Part shown: positions 23,610 through 31,505 of the stretch, in pieces
Numbering within the stretch: the first letter of the stretch is position 1
Layout: each line of letters starts with the position of its first letter
Assembly: GCA_031082285.1 (NCBI GenBank)
Contig: JAVHLK010000048.1
Coordinates: forward strand, 1-36,862
Reading direction: 5' to 3'
Source of the DNA: Desulfomonilaceae bacterium
Lineage (GTDB): Bacteria; Desulfobacterota; Desulfomonilia; Desulfomonilales; Desulfomonilaceae
DNA length: 36,862 nucleotides
Notes under the pieces: generated by a model
Seen by the model: only the letters and a program-made list of their open reading frames with translations
Told to the model about the DNA's origin: nothing
Databases searched by the model: none
Translations under genes and position numbers: made by a program

Positions 23610-23893
23610 CACGACGGCAGGTCTTCTGACTCTCGGATCAACCTCCTCCCGCGCCTTCCCACCGGCACTCGACTCTCATGCTGCATCCGAAAAGTCGTGC
23701 TTACAGTGGAGACATCCGCTCCACCGGAAGATATGCAGTCAAGACAGAGAGCCGCGTACTCGGCAGTGGCTTTATCCCGATCGGCAGCCTCCCTATGAGG
23801 CTGACAACCAGGCTGCGGGATTCGTCCCCGATTACAGCGGCGGGTCCGTACCGGAATTTCACCGGTTTCCCTATTATGCTCTTACAGCCACCA
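23610..23893 (-). promoter_or_regulatory. Cobalamin riboswitch aptamer
   Basis: The minus strand carries the cobalamin riboswitch landmarks in order: GGGAAACCGGTGAAATTCCG and ACGGACCCGCCGCTGTAA (about 23884-23838), AAAGCCACTG (about 23776-23765), GGTGGGAAGGCGC (about 23665-23653) and the 3' element AGTCAGAAGACCTGCCG (about 23632-23614). The internal region between the ACTG box and the GGGAAGG element is long, suggesting extended peripheral stems. Combined with the terminator just downstream, high cobalamin should shut down bzaF and the genes behind it. Confidence 0.95.
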
Positions 23894-23920
23894 TCGAGAA
23901 GATAGTCTTATGTGTCACCA

Positions 23921-23949
23921 TGATTAAGGGCCGGTACCAGCCTTGTCAA
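23921..23949 (-). promoter_or_regulatory. Sigma-70-type promoter of the bza-cob operon
   Basis: On the minus strand TTGACA (23949-23944), a 17-base spacer and TAATCA (23926-23921) form a good vegetative promoter. Transcription would start near 23914, about 20 bases before the first riboswitch element. Confidence 0.7.
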
Positions 23950-24115
23950 GTATTTTTTGACGGGAGTTGCGGGTACGCCATGGAGCATGAGTCCGACAGG
24001 CCAAGATACGCTTTGGGTATACGGCACGAATGGCGGCTCTTGGCTCATCCTCACCATGGTGTGAGCTCCGATAGATGTCGGGGCCGTCACGCATTGAAAA
24101 GAGTCGAGGGGCTCA

Positions 24116-24434
24116 TCAGAGACTCGTGCGGCTCTCCGCATGAACTCGTAGCGGCCCAGGATCGTGTCGGAGCTACCGAAAGGAAGAACATCCCCGTTTC
24201 ACGCCATGGTAACCCAACCGCGTCACGTGCTCTTGCAATTGACCTGCATGACTGCTAATGCTCTTAACTCACCGGCAACGGCACATTGTCGCGTTACAAT
24301 CCTCTCGGCCCCTTCGCAGCATGCGTGCGGCTCGGAGACCAAGATGAACGGCGGACTCTTTCTCGGCTTGGATTGCGGCTCGGTGAGCCTCAACATTGTC
24401 ATCCTCGATGAGAAATCGGGCATGCCGGTCTCGC
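24116..24434 (+). repeat. 319-bp direct repeat, right copy (functional activase 5' end)
   Basis: Partner of 14411-14729 with 7 mismatches and no gaps. It covers 228 bp upstream of the activase start and its first 30 codons. This copy continues into the full gene and is therefore the original or restored junction. The 5' boundary lies about 165 bp beyond the bza promoter. Confidence 0.95.
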
Positions 24435-27400
24435 GGTACCTCAGAACCGGCGGCCGTCCTCGGGAAACGCTCGTTTCCGCGCTGCAAGACCTTTCCGCAC
24501 GATACGGAGACTCAATGCCGTTGTCGGGAGCGTGCGTCACGGGGAGCGGCAGGGCGCTGCTCTCGGAATGCCTGGGAATTCCCGCGATCAACGAGATTTC
24601 CGCTCATGCGGTCGGGGCATTTCACGTGAACCCCGCGATTCGGACCATCATTGAAATCGGCGGTCAGGATTCGAAGTTCATTCGCATCGCGCCCCCTGAG
24701 ACAGGCGCCGTGCCCCGTATCGTTGCGTTTCGCATGAACGAAATCTGCGCCGCGGGAACGGGATCGTTTCTGGATGAACAGGCCGACCGGTTGGGAATCC
24801 CTGTTGAGTCGTTCCACGATGTTGCATCCCGAGCCAACGAGCCGGCAGCCATCGCGGGTCGATGCGCGGTATTCGCCAAGACCGACATGATCCACCAGGC
24901 TCAGGAAGGAGTCGCTCTGCCGGAGATTCTCCTCGGCGCGGCTTACGCCCTTGCACGGAACTACATCGCAACGCTCATCCGCGGGGACTCCCCGGTACCG
25001 CTGGTTTCACTTCAGGGCGGGGTCATGGCCAACGCCTCGGTGGTCAATGCATTTCGGGATCTCCTTGGACTGAGTGCGCACGAGATCGTCATACCTCCTC
25101 ATTTCACCGTCCTCGGGGCCTTGGGATGCGCGGTGACGGCTCGGCGGGACCCGAGCGCTGAGACGATCGCTCTGGCGGAACTTCGCAGGAGGGCGTCGAA
25201 ACCGACTCGATCCTTGCCGACCGTCAATCGCCGGCGGCTTGAAAAACCGACCGTCCAAACCACCGTTCCCGAAAGGGCGGTTACCGTGCACGAGCCGCCG
25301 TACGTCATGGGCTTGGACGTGGGCTCGGTGAGCGTCAAAGGGGTAGTAATCGACACCCGCGGCTCAATCCTGGCTGCCGACTACCGACTCTCTTCAGGCA
25401 GACCTTTGGAAGCGCTACAGGCGGTCATCGACGCACTCTCGCTTCACGGGCCCCATGCCTCGGTCCGAGCGGTTACCGGCAGCGGGAGGATACTTGCCGG
25501 TAGACTCATCCGAGCCGACCTGACGGTCAATGAGATTTCCGCTCAGGCCCGAGCAGCGGTGAGCCATGATCCGGACGTGGATACCATCGTGGAGATCGGC
25601 GGGCAGGACTCGAAGTGGATATCCCTGGAGGGCGGGACGCTGAAAGACTTTGAGATGAATCGAGTCTGCGCGGCAGGGACGGGAAGCTTTCTCATGGAGC
25701 AGGCCGATCGCCTGGGGTTGCACATGGGAGAGGAGTTTTCCGAGGCCGCCTTCTCATCCGACCGTCCATCGGACCTGGGGACCCGCTGCACGGTGTTCAT
25801 GGAGTCGGATCTGATCCATCATCAGAACAATGGTTCGTCCCGAGGCGATCTTGCTGCCGGCGTGTGCCTCAGCGTTGTGCGAAACTATATGGAACGCGTG
25901 GCCAATCATAAAGCCTTCGGCCGACGAATCCTGTTCCTGGGCGGCGTGGCTGCAAACGACGCAGTGCGTTCGGCTTTTCAACAAGAAACGGGCCGGGTGT
26001 TTCATTCTCCTCCGTTTCACAAGGTGTCAGGCGCGCTGGGAGCTGCTCTCAAAGCCGTCGACGGCATCAGGACCGGCGACATCCTCCCGCACGATCCACC
26101 TCGCACACGATTTGACGTGAAACTATTCACAAGAGAACAATTCTCTTGTTCCGGCTGCCCAAATGAGTGCCGGATCGACCGATACTCGCTCGGCGACGGA
26201 ATCGTGTTCCACGGCGGTCGGTGTGACCGCTGGGAGGCTGAGGCGGGGCACCGGGAATCGGACCGTAGCCTGGACCTTCTCCGAGAACGAGTGCGTCTGC
26301 TCGAAGGGTACGCACCACTCGAAGACGGCGCGGATCGACCCGCGGTCGCGGGAGAAGACCGGAATCGGTTACCAAGTCACACCATCGGAATGATCCGTTC
26401 GCCACATTTCTATGAGTGGTTCCCTTTCTGGGACGCATTCTGGCGTCATCTGGGTTTTGCCCTCACAACGGCTCCGCCTCCGGACCGCAGGCAGTTTGAA
26501 CAGGGGACCCGGTTCCTTCGCGTCGAAACCTGCCTGCCCATGAAGCTCATGGCCGGTCAGGTCCGCGTGCTCGCAGACCGCGGCGTCAGGACGATCTTTC
26601 ATCCCGCGATTCTCAGCGAAAGGCCCTTGGCCGAAGCAGGCAAACCTGCCGAGCATTGCCCGTACATCCAGGCATCGTCACAGTTCGTCAAGGGCTCCTT
26701 CGATGTGACGTGGCTTGAGCCTCTGGTCAACTTCGAGCACGATGCCGACTCGTTCCGCAACGAGCATGTTCGGCTTGCCCAACGTCTCGGCGCGACGCCC
26801 CGCGGTGCCGTTGAGGCGTACGAGGCCGGAATGGCCGCTCAAGCGGCCTTTGAGTCACGAATTGAGAGCATGGGTCGTGGATTTCTGAGCAGTCTCGGAC
26901 CCGATGAGCAGGCGCTGCTCATTTTGGGCAAGCCCTATCACACCGCGGAGCCCTTTCTCAACATGAACCTCGGCAGTCTTGTGCGTCGTCTCGGGATAAA
27001 GGCCCTCCCCGCAGACATGTTTCCCCTGGAATCTTATCCTGCCCGCAATCCCATCGCATGGAAACACCAGCTTCGCATGATCGCCGTGGCTCGGGCCATT
27101 GCCCGAGATCCCCGGCTTTTTCCGGTGATGCTCACGTTCTTCGGCTGCGGTCCGGATCCGTTCACCGTGAAACACATTAAGGAAAGCCTGAAGGGCAAGC
27201 CCCTTCTCATCCTGGAAATGGACGAACACTCGTCCCGCGCGGGACTCATGACACGGCTGGAGGCGTTTCTCGATCACATCAAGGCTTATCGGGCGGCAAC
27301 TGAAGCGGCAGACTCCGTACACGACCCGGTTCGGACCGACATGGTTTCGTCGGCATCCGACAGTCACCGAAGCGACGAAACACGGTCCGATGACTCTCCG

Positions 27401-28675
27401 ATGACGGGAGACGGAAAATTGTTGTCGGGCGCACGTGCACGGCCGGCCGTGCAAGGTACGGCCGGCGGCCGGTCCTCCCGCCGAATTGACGTGGTCTATC
27501 TCCCGTACTTCGGCGATCACTCCTTCGCGTTCGCCGCGGCCGCACGATCCGTGGGGATTGAAGCCGTGGTGCTTGCTCCGCCGGATGAAGAATCCCAGCG
27601 GCTGGGAAGACCTCACCTCATGGGCGGTGAATGCCACCCGTATGCGCTCATCCTTGGCGATTATCTAAAGCCGGCCGCACGACTCGCGCCCGACGAGGCG
27701 AGACGAAGCGTTTTTTGCGTTCCGGGATACAGTGCGTGCCGCTTGCGGCAGTACCCGGTGTACATCGACAAGATCCGTAAAGAATGCGGCTACTCCATGA
27801 GAGTCATCGCGGATCTCAGTCAGGCCTTGACCGCGTTCGGCCTCTCCAAAAGTTACCGAGATCCGGTGGCGCTTCGAACCTGGGAAGGCCTCAACGCATA
27901 TGACGTGCTCCTCCAGGCGTACCTCGCGATTCGTCCCATTGCGCGAGACCCGACCGCCGTGGAAGACACGTACCTGCAGGCCCGAGACCACGTGTTTCAG
28001 GAACTGTCGAGGGGTTCTGTCGTACAGGCCTTGGAAGATGCGTTGCACCTGTTCGCGTCGACGCCGGTAAGAGAATGTGTCGACAGACCATTGATTGCGG
28101 TGACCGGAGATTACTATACCCGAATCGTTCCCTTTGCAAACAATGAGGTTTTCCGGGATATCGAGGCTCTCGGGGGCACGATTCGGAGCCCCCCGACTTT
28201 TTCCGACGGGCTCAAGTTGTACTATCTGCAGGAAGTGCTCGGTGAATCGGCGGACGTGGGTTCACGGGATTTTGAAGCCATGAGTCGGTTCTACGCATCG
28301 ATGATCCTGACGGAACTCGGAATCAAAGGATCGCGGTCGGCCCGCAGGATCATGGGAGGAACGGTCGATCCTTTCGGGCGCCGTATGCGAAAGGCGCTGG
28401 CGGCTCACATGGATCCCGGATACCCGCCGGGCATGGCGGCTCCCCCGGCTACGGTGCTGAGCCAGGTGGCCGGAGGCGCGGATGGAGTTCTCAATCTCAT
28501 CACATTGAACTGTTCGTACGGCACCGTGGCGACGGCAACCTTGGGGAGGGTTCTCAAGGAGCGTGGGGGAGTTCCCATGCTCACCCTCGTCTACGACGGA
28601 CTCAAGAAAACCAATGAACGAACCCGGTTGGAGGCCTTCATGGACCAGGTTCACGACCGTTTCGGCAGAAGGTGA
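24344..28675 (+). CDS. Giant acyl-CoA dehydratase activase: two BadF/HgdC-type ATPase domains plus dehydratase-like domains
   Basis: A 1443-residue fusion of the 2-hydroxyacyl-CoA dehydratase/benzoyl-CoA reductase activator family. ASKHA ATPase domain 1 spans about residues 5-270 (LFLGLDCGSVSLNIV; cluster Cys in NEICAAGTGSFLDEQ and GRCAVFAK). Domain 2 spans about 320-585 (YVMGLDVGSVSVKGV; Cys in NRVCAAGTGSFLMEQ and TRCTVFME). Both keep the two Cys that bridge a [4Fe-4S] cluster. A Cys cluster SCSGCPNEC follows near 600, then a DUF2229-type domain (about 680-1000), and a C-terminal COG3581-like domain (about 1045-1440; GGECHPYALI, CVPGYSACRLRQ, LNCSYG). GGAG precedes the ATG. Members couple ATP hydrolysis to low-potential electron transfer; the partner is unknown. 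Confidence 0.9.
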   Translation: MNGGLFLGLDCGSVSLNIVILDEKSGMPVSRYLRTGGRPRETLVSALQDLSARYGDSMPLSGACVTGSGRALLSECLGIPAINEISAHAVGAFHVNPAIRTIIEIGGQDSKFIRIAPPETGAVPRIVAFRMNEICAAGTGSFLDEQADRLGIPVESFHDVASRANEPAAIAGRCAVFAKTDMIHQAQEGVALPEILLGAAYALARNYIATLIRGDSPVPLVSLQGGVMANASVVNAFRDLLGLSAHEIVIPPHFTVLGALGCAVTARRDPSAETIALAELRRRASKPTRSLPTVNRRRLEKPTVQTTVPERAVTVHEPPYVMGLDVGSVSVKGVVIDTRGSILAADYRLSSGRPLEALQAVIDALSLHGPHASVRAVTGSGRILAGRLIRADLTVNEISAQARAAVSHDPDVDTIVEIGGQDSKWISLEGGTLKDFEMNRVCAAGTGSFLMEQADRLGLHMGEEFSEAAFSSDRPSDLGTRCTVFMESDLIHHQNNGSSRGDLAAGVCLSVVRNYMERVANHKAFGRRILFLGGVAANDAVRSAFQQETGRVFHSPPFHKVSGALGAALKAVDGIRTGDILPHDPPRTRFDVKLFTREQFSCSGCPNECRIDRYSLGDGIVFHGGRCDRWEAEAGHRESDRSLDLLRERVRLLEGYAPLEDGADRPAVAGEDRNRLPSHTIGMIRSPHFYEWFPFWDAFWRHLGFALTTAPPPDRRQFEQGTRFLRVETCLPMKLMAGQVRVLADRGVRTIFHPAILSERPLAEAGKPAEHCPYIQASSQFVKGSFDVTWLEPLVNFEHDADSFRNEHVRLAQRLGATPRGAVEAYEAGMAAQAAFESRIESMGRGFLSSLGPDEQALLILGKPYHTAEPFLNMNLGSLVRRLGIKALPADMFPLESYPARNPIAWKHQLRMIAVARAIARDPRLFPVMLTFFGCGPDPFTVKHIKESLKGKPLLILEMDEHSSRAGLMTRLEAFLDHIKAYRAATEAADSVHDPVRTDMVSSASDSHRSDETRSDDSPMTGDGKLLSGARARPAVQGTAGGRSSRRIDVVYLPYFGDHSFAFAAAARSVGIEAVVLAPPDEESQRLGRPHLMGGECHPYALILGDYLKPAARLAPDEARRSVFCVPGYSACRLRQYPVYIDKIRKECGYSMRVIADLSQALTAFGLSKSYRDPVALRTWEGLNAYDVLLQAYLAIRPIARDPTAVEDTYLQARDHVFQELSRGSVVQALEDALHLFASTPVRECVDRPLIAVTGDYYTRIVPFANNEVFRDIEALGGTIRSPPTFSDGLKLYYLQEVLGESADVGSRDFEAMSRFYASMILTELGIKGSRSARRIMGGTVDPFGRRMRKALAAHMDPGYPPGMAAPPATVLSQVAGGADGVLNLITLNCSYGTVATATLGRVLKERGGVPMLTLVYDGLKKTNERTRLEAFMDQVHDRFGRR

Positions 28676-28696
28676 GGCCGATGCCGGCCTCACCTT
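28669..28696. terminator. Hairpin between convergent genes, possible bidirectional terminator
   Basis: AAGGTGAGGCCG pairs with CGGCCTCACCTT across a 4-base loop, a 12-bp stem that includes the activase stop codon. It separates the convergent activase and hydratase genes. The T tract is weak on both strands, so termination efficiency is uncertain. Confidence 0.55.
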
Positions 28697-28752
28697 GCAG
28701 CGAAATCCCTCGGCCGTGAACACGATACCGAACGTGTGCGGGCCGTCGTCGA

Positions 28753-29532
28753 CTATTCGTTTTTCCATGCCGGCTTGCGTTTTTCGAGGAACGCGTTGAT
28801 CCCTTCGTTCGCGTCGTGCGACTCCATGAGTTCCTTGAGGTACAGAGCCTCCATTTTCGGCAGATCGCTCAGTATGCCTTCGAAGAAGTGAGTGCGAGCC
28901 GCCTTATTGGCTGTCTTGAGGCAGGCCGCGCTCTTGGGAAGGATGTGGGTCTCGATCCATTTCTTGGCCGCTTCCCACGCGTCTCCTTCCTCTACGAGAA
29001 GAGTGAGCAGTCCGATGCGGTACGCCTCGGCCGCGTCCAGGGAGCGTCCCGTCAATGCGATGTCGTCGGTGTAGGTTTGCCCGACTTTTCGGGGCAACAT
29101 GACCGATGCCGGCGGAGGGAACACGCCGAGAACAATCTCAGGTTGACCGAATTTTGCTGTACTGTCCGCTACGATGAAATTGCAAAAGAGGGCCAATTCC
29201 ATTCCCCCGCCGAGGCACTGGCCTCTGACCACCGCCATGGTGGGAACGGCCATTGCGGTCAGCTGATAGAAGACCCCGTGAAAGGCCTTGAGCATCATGG
29301 CCGCCTTGTCCTTGGTGTGTTCCGGGACGCTGGCGCCGAAAGAAAAGTGTTTGCCTTCGCCTTCGAAGACGATGAGCTTGACGTCCTTGTCTTTGGCGAG
29401 CCCTTCCAGGGCGCAACTTATCTCTCCCAGCATTGCCGCCTCGAGCACGTTCGCTTTGGGAGCGTTCAAGATGATTCGTGCCACATCCCCGGCATATGCC
29501 TTTTCACATCTGATCAATCGGTATTCTTCCAT
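28753..29532 (-). CDS. bamR: Cyclohexa-1,5-diene-1-carbonyl-CoA hydratase (crotonase family)
   Basis: A 259-residue enoyl-CoA hydratase/isomerase-family enzyme. In the benzoyl-CoA pathway it hydrates the dienoyl-CoA made by benzoyl-CoA reductase to 6-hydroxycyclohex-1-ene-1-carbonyl-CoA. Visible motifs are RIILNAPKANVLEAAMLGEI, KHFSFGASVPEH and RGQCLGGGMELALFCNFIVA (the two oxyanion-hole regions), then FGQPEIVLGVFPPPASVMLP. The ASVPEH form and adjacency to bamA point to the dienoyl-CoA hydratase (Dch/BamR) and away from a generic crotonase. The ATG at 29532 has a near-perfect AAAGGAGGTTGAT upstream. A terminator and promoter between it and bamA suggest separate expression. Confidence 0.82.
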   Translation of the reverse strand: MEEYRLIRCEKAYAGDVARIILNAPKANVLEAAMLGEISCALEGLAKDKDVKLIVFEGEGKHFSFGASVPEHTKDKAAMMLKAFHGVFYQLTAMAVPTMAVVRGQCLGGGMELALFCNFIVADSTAKFGQPEIVLGVFPPPASVMLPRKVGQTYTDDIALTGRSLDAAEAYRIGLLTLLVEEGDAWEAAKKWIETHILPKSAACLKTANKAARTHFFEGILSDLPKMEALYLKELMESHDANEGINAFLEKRKPAWKNE

Positions 29533-29619
29533 GGGATCAACCTCCTTTGAGTTCATATACATACATTGGGGGGGTCGGTAGCGTCCCCGCGTCCCTGCCG
29601 CGCGAACGGTGAATCCACC

Positions 29620-29648
29620 CACATACGTGGGACGGTCACCGGCGTCAA
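29620..29648 (-). promoter_or_regulatory. Putative promoter of the hydratase gene
   Basis: TTGACG (29648-29643), a 17-base spacer and TATGTG (29625-29620) on the minus strand, directly downstream of the bamA terminator and about 90 bases upstream of the hydratase start. The -10 lies in a small palindrome, CCCAC/GTGGG. Confidence 0.4.
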
Positions 29649-29651
29649 AAC

Positions 29652-29685
29652 AAAGAGCCCTCACGTTTCAACGGGAGGGCTCTTT
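29652..29685 (-). terminator. Rho-independent terminator after bamA
   Basis: Perfect 11-bp arms AAAGAGCCCTC (29652-29662) and GAGGGCTCTTT (29675-29685) with a 12-base loop are followed on the minus strand by TGTTTTG. It sits 70 bp past the bamA stop and 120 bp before the hydratase start. Confidence 0.75.
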
Positions 29686-29754
29686 GCCGGGTTCCGGTCG
29701 GCTTTTCAAACCGGGGACTCGATCGGAACGAGTTTCAGGACTTGGCGCACCAGG

Positions 29755-30885
29755 TTATTCCTGAGGCTTGCCCAGAACCTGAGCGAACGTTTCGGGTGTC
29801 GCAGGAGCGCCCTCGGCGATAAGCTGACGCCATTTGATGAAGTCGATGACGTCCTGACCGGTGATCTTCTTTGTGTTGAAGGCATTGAAGCCCAGGTATG
29901 CTTCGTACCCCATGTTGGCCATCAGCCAGTGTCTGTTGGCAAGTTTGGCCTGATCCCAGAAGAACTTCTTTTTGGCTCGAATCCCGTCGATGGCCTTGAT
30001 CAGGCATCCCGGGAACAGGGTGGCGAAGGTCCAGATGCTCTTGTTGACTTCTTTGTCGAGCAACTCGAAATCCGTGGGAAGATCCTTGAGCATGGCCTTG
30101 GCTTCCTTGGCTTGCTCGCCGGTCTTGAACTCACCGTACACGATTTCGCCGTCTTTGACGTAGCTGTCGGTGATCACGAGCGGGTTCCTGATGAACTTGT
30201 CCCCTTGCTTGAGAACAGGCACTACCTTGGAGATAAGGGTCTTGGCCTTCATCTTGTAAGCCGACCACATCTCGCAGCTGATGCAGTTCCACATCGCGTC
30301 TTCCATGCTTAGGAACCAGGGGAGAAAGTCGGTTGAACCGCCGTCCGGGCTGGATCCGTGCCGCGCGCCGGCCTGCCCGAAAATGGCCAGGTCGCTGGAG
30401 ATCGCGATGTCGCAGGCCATCCCGATTTCCTGACCGCCGGCTACCCGCATTCCATTGACACGGCAGATGACCGGTTTCTTGCAGTTGAGGATGGCATCCA
30501 CCATGCCGTTGAACAGGTCCATATACTCCCCATACTCATGCGGACGCATGGAGTAGTATTCCGCGTATTCCTTGGTGTTGCCGCCGGTGCAGAAGGCTTT
30601 GTCGCCGGTGCCGGTGAACACCGCGGCAACCACGGAACGGTCCTGGCTCGCGGCGGAAAACCCCGCGATTACGCCCTTGACCATCTCGGTGGTATAGGAG
30701 TTGTACTGTTTGGGATTGTTCAATCGAATCCACGCGACATACAGCCCTGCGATTTCATTGCCTTTCGGGTCCGTCAACGGCTTCTTCTCGTACACGGTGC
30801 AGGGAACTTCCTCTCCCCAGTGCTCCGACCCGATAAGAATATGATCTCTATAGTCGTTGTCTCTTGGTAGCCACTCCAGTGACAT
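29755..30885 (-). CDS. bamA: 6-oxocyclohex-1-ene-1-carbonyl-CoA hydrolase (ring-opening) BamA
   Basis: A 376-residue crotonase-superfamily hydrolase of the length typical of BamA/Oah. It hydrates and cleaves 6-oxocyclohex-1-ene-1-carbonyl-CoA to 3-hydroxypimelyl-CoA and is the marker enzyme of anaerobic aromatic degradation. Recognised segments are WLPRDNDYRDHILIGSEHWG, IRLNNPKQYNSYTTEMVKG, GTGDKAFCTGGNTKEYAEYY, CRVNGMRVAGGQEIGMACD and FGQAGARHGSSPDGGSTDF, all characteristic of this enzyme. AGGAGGG precedes the ATG. It follows the thiolase/DUF35 pair by 131 bp. The 6-hydroxy dehydrogenase and benzoyl-CoA reductase that should act before it are not in this window. Confidence 0.95.
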   Translation of the reverse strand: MSLEWLPRDNDYRDHILIGSEHWGEEVPCTVYEKKPLTDPKGNEIAGLYVAWIRLNNPKQYNSYTTEMVKGVIAGFSAASQDRSVVAAVFTGTGDKAFCTGGNTKEYAEYYSMRPHEYGEYMDLFNGMVDAILNCKKPVICRVNGMRVAGGQEIGMACDIAISSDLAIFGQAGARHGSSPDGGSTDFLPWFLSMEDAMWNCISCEMWSAYKMKAKTLISKVVPVLKQGDKFIRNPLVITDSYVKDGEIVYGEFKTGEQAKEAKAMLKDLPTDFELLDKEVNKSIWTFATLFPGCLIKAIDGIRAKKKFFWDQAKLANRHWLMANMGYEAYLGFNAFNTKKITGQDVIDFIKWRQLIAEGAPATPETFAQVLGKPQE

Positions 30886-31016
30886 TGTGCCCTCCTGTAA
30901 GAATCAATATGGTTCTCGTTCCTTCGGATTGCCCGCCATGGCAGCCGCAGAATCCTCAGGTCGATCCGAACTGTCCGTTCGGTTGGTGTATCCGTGCGAT
31001 AGAATCGCGGATCATG

Positions 31017-31505
31017 CTACTTCGCTGGTTCAAATGCATAGAAGACTCGAGGCATCTCAACCACCTCTCGCCCCTGTTCCTGGGGAACGGGGTCGATGTC
31101 GAACACGGCAAGTTTCACCGTGTCGCCGGACTTCAGTTCTCCCTGTTGGCAATTGATGATGCGCACAAAAAAGGTCCGCTTGCCTTGGAGGTCGATCAGC
31201 GCGTGGATCAGCGGGGGTTTGCCGAAACCAAGGGGGACTCCGACGACTTCTTCGGTTACGTCGATCACCGTCCCGGTCGTGGGCCAGTCGATCCACTCCA
31301 TGTTGGTTGCGTAACATTCCGGGCACAGCAGTCGCGGAGGAAACGGTTCCGCACCGCAGTCCTTGCACCGAGTGGTCGTAAAACGTCCCTCTTTGAGATA
31401 GTCAAAAAAGGGATACATCTGATTGAACTCTTTGGACTCCTGCGGAAACAGGTCCATGGTGACCATGTATTTTCCCTGGAGAATGGAAATTCCCGGCGTC
31501 GTCAT
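31017..31505 (-). CDS. Zinc-ribbon/OB-fold (DUF35) protein, thiolase partner
   Basis: A 162-residue protein with a rubredoxin-like zinc ribbon (C47-x2-C50 and C61-x2-C64 in CKDCG and CPECY) followed by an OB fold (GTVIDVTEEVVGVPLGFGKP, IHALIDLQG, VRIINCQQGELKSGDTV). DUF35 proteins form complexes with thiolase-fold enzymes; a described example is BbsA, the obligate partner of the benzoylsuccinyl-CoA thiolase BbsB. Its start overlaps the upstream thiolase stop by four bases (ATGA), which argues for a stoichiometric complex. All four Cys ligands are present. The substrate channelled by the pair cannot be decided from sequence. Confidence 0.88.
   Translation of the reverse strand: MTTPGISILQGKYMVTMDLFPQESKEFNQMYPFFDYLKEGRFTTTRCKDCGAEPFPPRLLCPECYATNMEWIDWPTTGTVIDVTEEVVGVPLGFGKPPLIHALIDLQGKRTFFVRIINCQQGELKSGDTVKLAVFDIDPVPQEQGREVVEMPRVFYAFEPAK

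Noticed and set aside
24080-24165. Group II intron remnant near the right repeat's edge
   Set aside because: The complement contains GCGGAGAGCCGCACGAG, which recalls sequence near intron domain V, but the 34-base domain V pattern is absent and no reverse transcriptase remnant is visible.
14411-24434. The 319-bp repeats as transposon ends or a target-site duplication
   Set aside because: They are direct, far longer than any target duplication, contain host coding sequence, and no transposase or integrase is present between them. Homologous or duplication-based origin fits better.
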